The notes: generated from the sequence alone by a model not told the origin. Shown: positions 1-6,605, counted from the stretch's first letter. The stretch: 14,757 nt of DNA from Methanoculleus marisnigri (GCA_002503885.1 DASQ01000028.1:1-14757); one strand, 5' to 3'. Numbers and translations are program-made.

Positions 1-255
1 CCCCTTGATACCATTGACAACATTGACGCGGTTGGTTTTCGGAGTCGCCTTGAAGAGAAGATGATAGTGATCTTCCGCAGGTTCGTGAACAACAACGTCG
101 ATACCTAATTCGTCCGATAGGTTCCACACGATATCTTTCAGACGCTCTCGAATATCGTCAGAATACAACGCCTTCCGGCGATACTTCACTACTATCACCA
201 AATGATAGTAGAGAGCAAAGACCGAATGTGCAGACCTATCAAATTTATACCTCAT
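1..255 (-). CDS. tnpA: IS200/IS605 family Y1 transposase TnpA, C-terminus cut by window edge
   Basis: Reading the minus strand from the ATG at 255 gives 85 uninterrupted residues running off the window. It begins MRYKFDRSAH, then a YYHLVIVVKYRRKAL stretch and the HUH-type metal-binding motif DHYHLLF (His63 and His65). These are the hallmarks of the small single-strand DNA transposase of IS200/IS605 elements, which nicks and rejoins element ends through a tyrosine. That tyrosine should lie about 50-60 residues further on, outside the window. Base composition here (1-300) is clearly more AT-rich than the genes to the right, consistent with an acquired element. The start is chosen from family length and because AT-rich promoter-like sequence (GTATATCC, TATTATAATTC on the minus strand) lies just upstream. 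No strong ribosome binding site is seen. Confidence 0.9.
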   Translation of the reverse strand, partial: MRYKFDRSAHSVFALYYHLVIVVKYRRKALYSDDIRERLKDIVWNLSDELGIDVVVHEPAEDHYHLLFKATPKTNRVNVVNGIKG

Positions 256-306
256 GTTGGGTGAATTATAATAGAATACCCAAGAGGATATACCTATCGC
301 AGGAAG

Positions 307-368
307 GAAGGGCGGCTCCGCTTTCATCCCCGGCCTGAAGACCGGGGACTTCCCGCTCCGCCCCCTTC
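307..368. repeat. Subterminal hairpin at the IS200/IS605 end
   Basis: An inner imperfect palindrome pairs CCCCGG (328-333) with CCGGGG (342-347) around the loop CCTGAAGA. It sits inside an outer partial stem, GAAGGGCGG (307-315) against CCGCCCCCTTC (358-368). TnpA of this family recognises such end hairpins as single strands. Read on the minus strand, the segment also resembles the coding 3' tail of some tnpB genes (codons for GSPRSSGRG then TGA). A leftover right end of an older element is therefore a possible alternative to a left end. Confidence 0.65.
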
Positions 369-379
369 ACCCCCGCAAG

Positions 380-727
380 TTAAAAGATCTCGCGGGGTTC
401 TCCCGGATAATCCTCCTCTATCACTTCCACCGCTCGGAGGGCTACGCGCTCGAGGTGGTCCCGTTCCTCGACAAAACGCCCCACGGCGTCTTTGCGACCC
501 GGGCTCCCCGCCGCCCCAACGCGCTCGGGCTCTCTATCCTCAAACTGGTCGCCGTCGACGGCGCGACGCTCACCATCGAGGATGTGGACATCCTGGACGG
601 CACCCCGGTCGTCGACATCAAACCCTACGTCCCGGCGTTCGACGCCTACCCCGATGAACGGTCCGGGTGGCTGGCCGCAGCCGGGGAGGACCCCCGCACC
701 GTGCGGTCGGACGGTCGGTTCTGCTGA
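380..727 (+). pseudogene. trmO: trmO (tsaA) copy truncated at its 5' end by the IS element
   Basis: The frame is open from the IS junction to TGA at 725-727. It encodes 115 residues starting LKDLAGFSRIILLYHFHR and continuing PHGVFATRAPRRPNALGLS, DGTPVVDIKPYVPAFD and SGWL, ending RSDGRFC. This aligns closely, without gaps in the core, to residues 47 onward of the intact TrmO at 1668-2159, so roughly the first 46 codons are missing. The SAM-binding family motif (RPN.LGLS) and the DIKPYVPAFD motif survive. Its tail is closer to the usual TrmO ending than that of the intact copy. No start with a ribosome binding site replaces the lost one; GTG at 455 lies well inside the fold. The missing 5' part may lie beyond the element, left of the window. 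Confidence 0.85.
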
Positions 728-744
728 CCGGGGAGAACCGTAAC

Positions 745-823
745 ATTTAACACGACGTAGGTGAAGTATAATTATTTAACATAACTTAAAAGTAAAAGAT
801 AGTACTTTAATATGGTAAGGGTG
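745..823 (+). promoter_or_regulatory. AT-rich promoter region of the molybdate/tungstate transport operon
   Basis: This short stretch is strikingly AT-rich against GC-rich surroundings. A TATA-like box, TATAATTATTTA (767-778), would place transcription start near 800. The leader would then contain the ribosome binding site AGGGTG (818-823), 8 bases before the ATG at 832. An alternative box, TTTAATAT (806-813), is too close to the start to leave that site in the transcript. The octamer ATTTAACA occurs twice (745-752 and 774-781, 29 bases apart), bracketing the box, and could be a regulator site. No known operator is recognised. Confidence 0.55.
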
Positions 824-831
824 GGTACTGA

Positions 832-1671
832 ATGGTATCCATGACAAAGAACCTCGTTGCACTGATTACGCTCGTTATCCTTGCCGCCCTCCTCTGCACG
901 GCAGGATGCACCTCACAGCCGACGATCACCGCCACCGGCGACAACACCACCCCCGCCGGGACGGATACCTCACTCTTCGTCTACTCCGGCGCAGGCCTCA
1001 AGAAGCCGATGACCGCGATCGGAGAGGCATTCACCGGGAAGTACGGCATCGGCGTCGATTACACCTTCGCCGGTTCGGGCACGCTCATCGCCCAGATGGA
1101 CCTCTCCCGGAAGGGCGACGCCTTCATCCCCGGCGGAACGCCGGATTACCGGACAGCGCAGGAGAAGGGGCTGGTCGGAGAACCCGGATACGTCGCCTAC
1201 CACGTCCCGGTGATCGTCGTCCAGAAGGGGAACCCGCAGAACATCACCTCGGTGGACGATTTTACCCGGTCCGGGCTGAAGATCGCCCTCGGCGCCGCGA
1301 ACACCACCGCAATCGGGAAAGCCGGCGACAAACTCTTTGAGAAGCACGGTATCCTCGACGCCGTCGAGAAGAATGTCGTCCTCCGGGCCCCGACGATCAA
1401 CGAGGTGGTGGTGGCGATGAACATGGGCACCGCCGATGCCGCGCTCATCACGCTCGACCAGGTGAACTCCGCGACGATGGATACGATCGACCTCCCGCAG
1501 GAAGACGGCCTCGTCCTCATCGTGCCGGTAGGGGCGACCACCTTCACGGAGCAGCCGGACGCCGCCCGGCAGTTCATCGAGTTCGTCACCTCCGACGAGG
1601 GGAAGGCAATCTTTGCAAAGCACGGGTTCCCGGCCTACCCCGACCCGGCGTACGCGGGGATCGAACCATGA
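832..1671 (+). CDS. Molybdate/tungstate ABC transporter substrate-binding lipoprotein (ModA-like)
   Basis: The 279-residue protein has a hydrophobic signal segment (residues 8-22) ending in a lipobox-like TAGC with Cys26. A Thr/Ala-rich linker follows, then a periplasmic-binding-protein fold. The mature domain opens LFVYSGAGLKKPM and contains YTFAGSGTLIAQM, the pattern of ModA-type oxyanion receptors. It would be anchored outside the membrane and deliver the oxyanion to the permease encoded downstream. ATG 832 is preferred over ATG 841 because AGGGTG lies 8 bases upstream of it. Its stop overlaps the trmO start (ATGA), and permease and ATPase genes follow, which supports a complete importer. 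Whether Mod, Wtp or Tup naming is right, and whether molybdate or tungstate is preferred, cannot be told from sequence alone; a related oxyanion is possible. Confidence 0.85.
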   Translation: MVSMTKNLVALITLVILAALLCTAGCTSQPTITATGDNTTPAGTDTSLFVYSGAGLKKPMTAIGEAFTGKYGIGVDYTFAGSGTLIAQMDLSRKGDAFIPGGTPDYRTAQEKGLVGEPGYVAYHVPVIVVQKGNPQNITSVDDFTRSGLKIALGAANTTAIGKAGDKLFEKHGILDAVEKNVVLRAPTINEVVVAMNMGTADAALITLDQVNSATMDTIDLPQEDGLVLIVPVGATTFTEQPDAARQFIEFVTSDEGKAIFAKHGFPAYPDPAYAGIEP

Positions 1672-2159
1672 ACAGCAGAGAGTACTCCTGCAGGACCATC
1701 GGGATTGCCCGGACGCCGTTCTCCGACCCGGCCGCCACCCCGATCCAGGCGGCCTTCTCCACCGCCCGCGGGACGGTGGAGGTCTTCCCCGAGTTCCGGG
1801 ACGGCCTTTCGGCGCTCGCGGGGTTCTCCCACCTCATCCTCATCTACCGGTTCCACCGGGCCGCCGGTGAAGAAATCGCCGAACGGCCGCTCATCGACGG
1901 CGCGGAACCGCACGGCATCTTCGCCACCCGGCACTTCAACCGCCCGAACCGGCTCGGGATATCGGTCGTCAGGCTTGCCGGAATTGACGGCGCCACGCTT
2001 GCCGTCGAGGGCGTCGACCTCCTGGACGGGACACCGGTCCTCGACATCAAGCCCTACATCCCGGCGTTCGATAGCATCGGAGGTGCGACTTCAGGGTGGG
2101 TGACGCCGCAACACGTCGGGCAGATCAAAAGACAGAGCGCGTCCTTCCAGGTTGATTAG
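1668..2159 (+). CDS. trmO: tRNA (N6-threonylcarbamoyladenosine(37)-N6)-methyltransferase TrmO (TsaA)
   Basis: The 163-residue protein is the size of a single TsaA/TrmO domain. TrmO uses S-adenosylmethionine to methylate t6A at position 37 of certain tRNAs. Visible family features are the N-terminal YSCRTIGIARTPF, the central PHGIFATRHFNRPNRLGIS (residues 81-99) and LDIKPYIPAFD (125-135). The tail (SGWVTPQHVGQIKRQSASF) departs from the usual SGWL...RSD.RF ending, which the truncated copy at 380-727 retains. The ATG overlaps the stop of the binding-protein gene by four bases, and the permease starts two bases after its stop. It is therefore embedded in the transporter operon and probably translationally coupled. 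The family call is secure; the tRNA substrate and the reason for this context are not. A function linked to the transported metal is speculation. Confidence 0.87.
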   Translation: MNSREYSCRTIGIARTPFSDPAATPIQAAFSTARGTVEVFPEFRDGLSALAGFSHLILIYRFHRAAGEEIAERPLIDGAEPHGIFATRHFNRPNRLGISVVRLAGIDGATLAVEGVDLLDGTPVLDIKPYIPAFDSIGGATSGWVTPQHVGQIKRQSASFQVD

Positions 2160-2161
2160 CC

Positions 2162-2974
2162 GTGTTCCCGAACAGGGATGCCCTCTCCCGTCCTACCCCA
2201 TTTAAAATCCTCTTTCTCGCTGTCCTGTTCTGCCTGATCGGTTACATGGTCATCGTCCTCGTCGGCCTCGCGGCCTACCCACCACTCCCGGCCCTCATCG
2301 AGAGCCTTGCGTCCCCGGAGATCATTGCCGCGGTCGAACTCTCCCTCGTCACCTCGGCGGTCTCCACCGCCCTCTGCATCCTCGTGGCCGTCCCGGTCGC
2401 CTACTCCCTCGCCCGGTTCTCGTTTCCCGGGAAAAGCGTCGCAAACACCCTGATGAACCTCCCGCTCGCCCTCCCGCCCCTCGTCGCGGGCGTCGCGCTG
2501 CTCATCTTCTACGGCCCGTCGACATTCGGGAAGATGCTCTCATCCCTGGGACTCGACGTCGTCTACACCCCGCTCGGGATCATCGTCGCCCAGTTCTTCG
2601 TCAACGTGCCCTATATGATCCGGGTCACCCGGTCGGCCTTCGAGACGATCAATCCCCGCTACGAGCACGTCGCCCGGACACTCGGGTGCACCGAATGGGG
2701 TGCGTTCCGCCAGGTCACCCTCCCCCTCGCCCGTAACGGCCTCGTCGCGGGCCTGGTCATCACCTGGTCGAAGTCCATCGGCGAGTTCGGTGCGGTCCTC
2801 ATGCTCGCCGGGGCCACTCAGATGAAGACCGAGACCCTGCCCATCGCGCTCTACCTGAACATGTCGACAGGAGACCTCGACCTTGCCATCGCCGCATCGG
2901 TCATCCTGATCGTGATCGCCATGGCGTCGCTCCTGATCTTCGAGCGCTGTGCCGACACCCGGGGGATCTTCTGA
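2162..2974 (+). CDS. Molybdate/tungstate ABC transporter permease (ModB/WtpB type)
   Basis: The 270-residue membrane protein has about six hydrophobic segments: near residues 15-38, 56-84, 96-117, 136-152, 190-215 and 240-260. The cytoplasmic EAA loop, EHVARTLGCTEWGAFRQVTL with following LPLARNGLVAG (about 168-197), is where the ATPase docks. The segment GEFGAVLMLAG (207-217) is characteristic of the ModB/CysT/WtpB permease family. The start is GTG 2162, with AGGTTGAT upstream overlapping the end of trmO. Its TGA shares a base with the ATG of the ATPase gene (TGATG), so the two are translationally coupled. It should form a homodimeric channel with the binding lipoprotein and the ATPase. Confidence 0.9.
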   Translation: MFPNRDALSRPTPFKILFLAVLFCLIGYMVIVLVGLAAYPPLPALIESLASPEIIAAVELSLVTSAVSTALCILVAVPVAYSLARFSFPGKSVANTLMNLPLALPPLVAGVALLIFYGPSTFGKMLSSLGLDVVYTPLGIIVAQFFVNVPYMIRVTRSAFETINPRYEHVARTLGCTEWGAFRQVTLPLARNGLVAGLVITWSKSIGEFGAVLMLAGATQMKTETLPIALYLNMSTGDLDLAIAASVILIVIAMASLLIFERCADTRGIF

Positions 2975-4023
2975 TGCTCGGGATCAGGGGTCTCTCCCTC
3001 TCCCTCGGGGAGTTTTCCCTCACCGATGTGGACCTGACCGTCGCCGACGCCGAGTACTTCATCATCCTCGGACCGACCGGCGCCGGGAAGACGATACTCC
3101 TTGAGACGATCGCGGGGATCTACGCTCCCAGAGCGGGGACAATCACCCTCGACGGCCACGATATCACCCGCACCGACCCAAAAGACCGGGGGATCGGTAT
3201 GGTCTACCAGGACTACATGCTCTTTCCCCACCTCACCGTCGGGGAGAACATCGGGTTCGGCCTTCTGCAGCGGGGGGATGACCCTGCCCGGATACGGGAG
3301 GCAGTGCGGGAGGCCGCAGACCTGCTCGGGATCGGCCATCTCCTCGAGCGCACGCCGGGGACGCTCTCCGGCGGAGAGCAGCAGCGAGCGGCGATCGCCC
3401 GGGCGCTCGTCCTCCGGCCCCGTGTTCTGCTCCTGGACGAACCCCTCTCGGCACTCGACGCCGTCACCCGGGATCGGCTCCGGAAAGAACTGAGAACAAT
3501 CCACCGGGCGACCGGGACGACGGTCGTCCACATCACCCACCACTTCGAGGATATATTCGCCCTCGCCGACCGGGTCGCGGTGATGCAGGACGGGAGAGTT
3601 GTCCAGACGGGCACGCCCGACGAGGTCTTCCGGAAGCCGGCCACCGAGTTCGTTGCCGCCTTCACCGGCATGGAAAATGTCTACTGCGGGGTCTCGATGG
3701 TCCGGGACGGGGAGGCGACGATCGACCTCGGGGCGATCACCATCCGGACCGTCACCGAGATCGAGGGCGATGTCTGTGTCGGCATCAGGCCCGAGGAAGT
3801 GATCGTATCCCGCGAGCCGTTCGAGTCGAGCGCCACAAATGTCTTCTTTGGAACGGTGACAGAGGTCCGGCAGAACGGTATGTTTTCGCGGGTCGTCGTG
3901 GATGCGGGCCTGCCCTTCGTCGCCGTCCTGACCCGGCAGAGCATCGCCCGCCTGGGCCTCGCCGAGGGAGAACCGGCCTCTGTCACCTTCAAGGCCTCGG
4001 CAGTCCACGTCTTCACCCGGTAG
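2974..4023 (+). CDS. Molybdate/tungstate ABC transporter ATP-binding protein (ModC/WtpC type)
   Basis: The 349-residue ATPase carries all expected ABC motifs. These are Walker A GPTGAGKT (33-40), Q-loop MVYQDYMLFPHLTVGENI (76-93), signature LSGGEQQR (131-138), Walker B VLLLDEP (151-157) with D-loop SALD, and the switch histidine in THH (188-190). After about residue 235 comes a C-terminal TOBE-like domain (FFGTVTEVRQNGMFSRVVVD onward, with IRPEEVIVSREP before it). Such domains bind oxyanions or regulate transport in ModC, WtpC and related importers. Length is typical. It is the last gene of the compact operon; a 42-base gap then precedes the next plus-strand gene. The TOBE region and the ModA-like partner favour molybdate/tungstate over sulfate, but this is not proof. 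Confidence 0.9.
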   Translation: MLGIRGLSLSLGEFSLTDVDLTVADAEYFIILGPTGAGKTILLETIAGIYAPRAGTITLDGHDITRTDPKDRGIGMVYQDYMLFPHLTVGENIGFGLLQRGDDPARIREAVREAADLLGIGHLLERTPGTLSGGEQQRAAIARALVLRPRVLLLDEPLSALDAVTRDRLRKELRTIHRATGTTVVHITHHFEDIFALADRVAVMQDGRVVQTGTPDEVFRKPATEFVAAFTGMENVYCGVSMVRDGEATIDLGAITIRTVTEIEGDVCVGIRPEEVIVSREPFESSATNVFFGTVTEVRQNGMFSRVVVDAGLPFVAVLTRQSIARLGLAEGEPASVTFKASAVHVFTR

Positions 4024-4065
4024 CCGCCGGAGGATTTATCCGGGCTCCACGCGCAGGGACGACCG

Positions 4066-4587
4066 ATGGAAACCGACGAGATCCGGGAAGAACTTGCCTT
4101 TGCCGCCGCGGAGGCCGCCCTCGCCGCCCGGTTCGGCATACCCGCCGATGCGCTCATCCCTCTCCTCTTCTCGCTCCAGTACGGGGGCGACTGGAGCTAT
4201 GCCTCGGGGGACGTCAGTGCCATATCGGCCGTGACAAAGACCACGGTCTACGACGAAGCGAGCCAGACCGGCTACTCCCTCGAGGAGATCTACCTCTTCA
4301 TCGACCCGGCGCTCCTGGAACGGGAGGGGACGGTCCACCGGCTCGAGAAGTGCGGCAGCGCTCCGGCCCGGCTCCTCGTCAAGCGGCCCTACCGGGTGCG
4401 GCTCGGCGCCGAACGGACCATCAAAATGACTGTTCATCCGCTGGAGCGCGAGATCCGGACCGAAGACCTCGGCACCGTGGAGATAGCCTTCTCGGGCTCC
4501 ACCGCCTACGGTATCGACCACGAGCTCGAGCACCTCGCCGGGCGGGAGATCCGCGGGGAGAAACTCCGGGTCTTCCGGTTCGGGTGA
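4066..4587 (+). CDS. Small protein resembling peptide deformylase, function unknown
   Basis: The 173-residue protein has the length of a peptide deformylase (about 170) and two of that family's three signature regions in the right order. The first is EKCGS (Cys96), equivalent in position to the EGCLS metal-ligand cysteine, followed by a VKRPYRVRL segment. The second is HELEHLAG (His152, Glu153, His156), equivalent to HExDH. The GxGxAAxQ motif expected near the N-terminus is not recognisable, and the gap from Cys to HExxH is about 14 residues longer than in the E. coli enzyme. A soluble metal-binding hydrolase fold is inferred. Archaea start translation with unformylated methionine, so classical deformylation is unlikely. 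The gene starts 42 bases after the ABC ATPase. A TTTATCC box at 4035-4041 would allow its own near-leaderless transcript. It could also be an unrelated HExxH protein. Confidence 0.55.
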   Translation: METDEIREELAFAAAEAALAARFGIPADALIPLLFSLQYGGDWSYASGDVSAISAVTKTTVYDEASQTGYSLEEIYLFIDPALLEREGTVHRLEKCGSAPARLLVKRPYRVRLGAERTIKMTVHPLEREIRTEDLGTVEIAFSGSTAYGIDHELEHLAGREIRGEKLRVFRFG

Positions 4588-4617
4588 GGAGGGGATCCCC
4601 CGGCGCGTCCCCTGGTT

Positions 4618-4643
4618 CCCGGGCGCGGGGTCCCGCGCCCGGG
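4618..4643. terminator. Perfect 12-bp GC palindrome between convergent genes
   Basis: CCCGGGCGCGGG (4618-4629) is the exact reverse complement of CCCGCGCCCGGG (4632-4643), separated only by GT. It lies 31 bases after the stop of the deformylase-like gene and before the converging rubredoxin gene. The hairpin could stop or stabilise transcripts from either side. No T-run follows it on either strand, so termination is inferred from position only. Confidence 0.5.
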
Positions 4644-4676
4644 TCCTGAAAATAGTAGGGACATGTCCTCTTCCGT

Positions 4677-4703
4677 GAGATCCGGCTCTATCAGCCGGTT
4701 CTC
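4677..4703 (-). terminator. Hairpin at the 3' end of the rubredoxin gene
   Basis: GAGA (4677-4680) and CCGGCT (4682-4687) pair with AGCCGG (4693-4698) and TCTC (4700-4703), with one T-T mismatch and the loop CTATC. On the minus strand the stem starts at the rubredoxin stop codon, so it is placed as a 3'-end hairpin of that mRNA. It has no poly-T tail. Confidence 0.45.
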
Positions 4704-4860
4704 AGACTTTCACGAACCGGCTCTTCGGTGCGCCGCACCGGGGGCATTTCCAGCTGGCAGGAAGGTTTTCAAAGGCTGTTTCCGGCTCAACGCCGTGGGC
4801 AGGATCCCCGATCGCGGGGTTATAGATATAGCCGCAGAGGCTGCATCGGTATGAATCCAT
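4702..4860 (-). CDS. Rubredoxin
   Basis: The 52-residue protein is standard rubredoxin size. It has both iron-binding knuckles: YRCSLCGYIYNP (Cys6, Cys9) and WKCPRCGAPKSRF (Cys39, Cys42). Between them is the usual GDP...VEPETAFENLP segment. It is a cytoplasmic one-electron carrier with a single iron held by four cysteines; in anaerobes it commonly feeds oxygen- or superoxide-detoxifying enzymes, but no such partner is in the window. The ATG at 4860 is chosen because AAGGAG sits about 8-10 bases upstream and the protein then begins directly with the rubredoxin fold. An open frame continues upstream to 4917 but adds only unrelated residues. Confidence 0.97.
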   Translation of the reverse strand: MDSYRCSLCGYIYNPAIGDPAHGVEPETAFENLPASWKCPRCGAPKSRFVKV

Positions 4861-4883
4861 AACTGGTTCTCCTTTTGCCCCGA

Positions 4884-4940
4884 CCGACCGCGAGGTCGGC
4901 AGAGCACAAGATCTCATTTACTCCCGGACGGAGGATAAGT
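4884..4940 (-). promoter_or_regulatory. Rubredoxin leader region with hairpin
   Basis: The minus strand between the HerA-like gene and rubredoxin holds a CACTTATCC box (about 4932-4940) and an AGTAAATG box (about 4914-4921), either of which could serve as a TATA element. A hairpin, CCGACC (4884-4889) with GGTCGG (4894-4899) and a four-base loop, falls in the predicted leader just before the GGAG ribosome binding site. Its role is unknown. Confidence 0.35.
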
Positions 4941-4947
4941 GCTCCGG

Positions 4948-6519
4948 TCAGGAGACCGGGAGGGGGAGTTCCCTGCCGGTGCAGCCGTCGAGGATGATCG
5001 AGCGTTCCCCGTGGTCCGATGCAAACCGGATCAGGTAGACCGGGTAGTAGATCGTGTCGAACCCGACGATCTCCGCCGTGGGCTCAAGCCCTTTGAGGAT
5101 AATCCGGAGAGAGGGTTCCGTGACCTTCGCCTCGAGGGGCTCCCCCCGGAGTGGCTCCATGGGGAGATCCGCTCCCCGCCGGAGAGAGGAGAGCGCCGGG
5201 ACCTCCTCTTCAAGCAGCGGCACGTAGACCACCGTATCTCCTATCGTCTTCATCTCCGTGACAAGTTTCGCCTTTGCAAGGCTTTTTATCGCCTTCTTCA
5301 CCATGCCGGGCGCGAGATGGGTATCGGCCTCGATCTCGGCCATTGTCGAGCCCCCGTTCGCGAGCCCGGCAACGATCTTCACCGCAGCCTCATCGAGGTC
5401 CAGAAGTTCCGAAAACCCCGGCATGACCTTCAGCCCCCGGTCCACCTCAACGATGCAGCCGGTAAGCGCGTCAATGACGAACGACACTGTCTTCGTCGTC
5501 TTCCAGATGAGCCCGCCGATGTAGCGGACCTCCACCCGGTGAAGCGGCCGGTAGACCCGTTCTCCGGAGACAATCCGCTCCTCGGGCTCGAGGAAGAGGA
5601 ACCGGCGTTTCCGTTTTGCCATCGCGATATCAAGCGCCTCCTCGCGGAGCAGTACCGGAACCACCGCGTTCGTAGCGGCGGGCGGTTCCACCGGACCTTC
5701 CTGGTAGCCGCCGGGACACGGTTCAGCCGGGGCCGCACCGGCCGGCGGGGCGGGCACAAGACGGGGTGTCAGCCCCCGGTGCTCCGTCAAGCGGTCGCCA
5801 AAGCGCATCCTCACCTTCTCCCGGGAGAGCCCGCCCATCACGAAGAACTCCCCCGGTTCGAGCTCCGCGAGTTCCCCGACCTCTTTTTTGGACGAAAAGA
5901 AGAGGCTGACCGCTTTGAGGTCGTTTTCTATCGAGAGCTTCCCGATGATCTGGTTGTTGCACTGCGAGAGGACGTTCTTTGCCACCAGCGATGGCCGCTG
6001 GGTCGCGACCAGCAGCCCGAGCCCGCGCTTGCGCCCCCGGCGGGATATCTCCTCGATCTTCTTGATGGAGTCGCCTGACTGCGGGATGAACTTGTCTGCC
6101 TCCTCCACGATCAGCAGGAAGGGCTTCTTTAACCCGCTCTCGAGATCGTAGAGTACGTCGGCGAGGTGAGTCACCTCCTCGCGCATATCGGCCTCCGAGA
6201 CGTCGAAGATCACCGCCGTCCGGGAGCAGATAGCATTCCGCATCAGTTCCTGGAGGTTTGCCTGCCCGATATCCACGTCGCAGCCGTCGGCGGAGCCAAC
6301 CCAGAGGACGGGGAACCGGTCCCTGAGCGAGGAATACTCTCCCTCCGTGTCGATGAGACAGAACCCGACCCGCGCCTTCAGGAGCTGCTCGCAGAGAACT
6401 GCGATGCTCCAGCTCTTCCCGGCACCCGACTGCGCGATGATACAGGTCCTTCCCGTGACCAGTTCCTGGGCATCGACGGCGATCTCGCGGTCGCCGTCTT
6501 TTCCAATCACCAGCTCCAT
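4948..6519 (-). CDS. HerA-like (DUF87-type) ATPase with C-terminal extension
   Basis: The 523-residue protein has an N-terminal HerA/FtsK-type P-loop domain. Walker A is AQSGAGKS (29-36), LIDTEGEY lies at 55-62, Walker B is FLLIVEEAD (134-142), and ISRRGRKRGLGLLVATQRP (158-176) resembles the HerA sensor region. NNQIIGKLS and EPGEFFVMGG follow, as in archaeal HerA relatives. A Pro/Ala-rich linker (about 250-285) leads to a long C-terminal part. That part contains a beta-rich region (VEVRYIGGLIWKTTKTVSF) and then a helical, probably winged-helix, segment (about 375-425). Such ATPases form hexameric motors on DNA or protein; the exact role here is unknown. No NurA nuclease or Mre11/Rad50 gene is adjacent, unlike the repair HerA operon. 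The start ATG 6519 lies about 30 bases after a GTTAAAAC box, suggesting a nearly leaderless mRNA. Confidence 0.82.
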   Translation of the reverse strand: MELVIGKDGDREIAVDAQELVTGRTCIIAQSGAGKSWSIAVLCEQLLKARVGFCLIDTEGEYSSLRDRFPVLWVGSADGCDVDIGQANLQELMRNAICSRTAVIFDVSEADMREEVTHLADVLYDLESGLKKPFLLIVEEADKFIPQSGDSIKKIEEISRRGRKRGLGLLVATQRPSLVAKNVLSQCNNQIIGKLSIENDLKAVSLFFSSKKEVGELAELEPGEFFVMGGLSREKVRMRFGDRLTEHRGLTPRLVPAPPAGAAPAEPCPGGYQEGPVEPPAATNAVVPVLLREEALDIAMAKRKRRFLFLEPEERIVSGERVYRPLHRVEVRYIGGLIWKTTKTVSFVIDALTGCIVEVDRGLKVMPGFSELLDLDEAAVKIVAGLANGGSTMAEIEADTHLAPGMVKKAIKSLAKAKLVTEMKTIGDTVVYVPLLEEEVPALSSLRRGADLPMEPLRGEPLEAKVTEPSLRIILKGLEPTAEIVGFDTIYYPVYLIRFASDHGERSIILDGCTGRELPLPVS

Positions 6520-6605
6520 CCGTTAAAAATATCACAGGATGCCCGGAGTTTTAACGCTTCCTCTTCGTTCCATAGGCCCCTTTTTTTAAAATGGAGGCGA
6601 ATTTA
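6520..6605 (-). promoter_or_regulatory. Promoter of the HerA-like gene
   Basis: Between the HerA-like start and the MFS stop is an 86-base AT-rich gap. On the minus strand GTTAAAAC (6555-6548) sits about 32 bases before the ATG, the right distance for an archaeal TATA box with a very short leader. A second AT block, ATATTTTTAAC, is only a few bases from the ATG and too close to act as a TATA box for this start. The run CCTTTTTTTAAAATGG (6579-6594) may relate to the end of the MFS transcript. Confidence 0.5.

Larger units (their letters stand above)
1..378 (-). mobile_element. Left-end portion of an IS200/IS605 element inserted in trmO
   Basis: The segment contains the tnpA start region plus about 120 bases of structured non-coding DNA between tnpA and the disrupted trmO. 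On the minus strand the flank just outside reads GATCTTTTAAC, so the element would follow a TTTAAC-type target, the kind described for IS605 relatives. These elements insert 3' of a short target without duplicating it. TrmO homology on the plus strand starts at 380, so the junction is placed at about 378/379. The rest of the element lies left of position 1. The boundary is inferred from the homology breakpoint, not from a second copy. Confidence 0.72.

Noticed and set aside
2851..4008. Long minus-strand open frame (385 residues) opposite the ABC ATPase gene
   Set aside because: It is the antisense shadow of a gene with all ABC motifs. Its translation is rich in Asp, Gly, Arg and Pro with no family resemblance, a usual by-product of GC-rich codon use.
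4939..6078. Plus-strand open frame opposite the HerA-like gene
   Set aside because: It is a shadow frame. The minus strand has Walker A, Walker B and HerA-type motifs.
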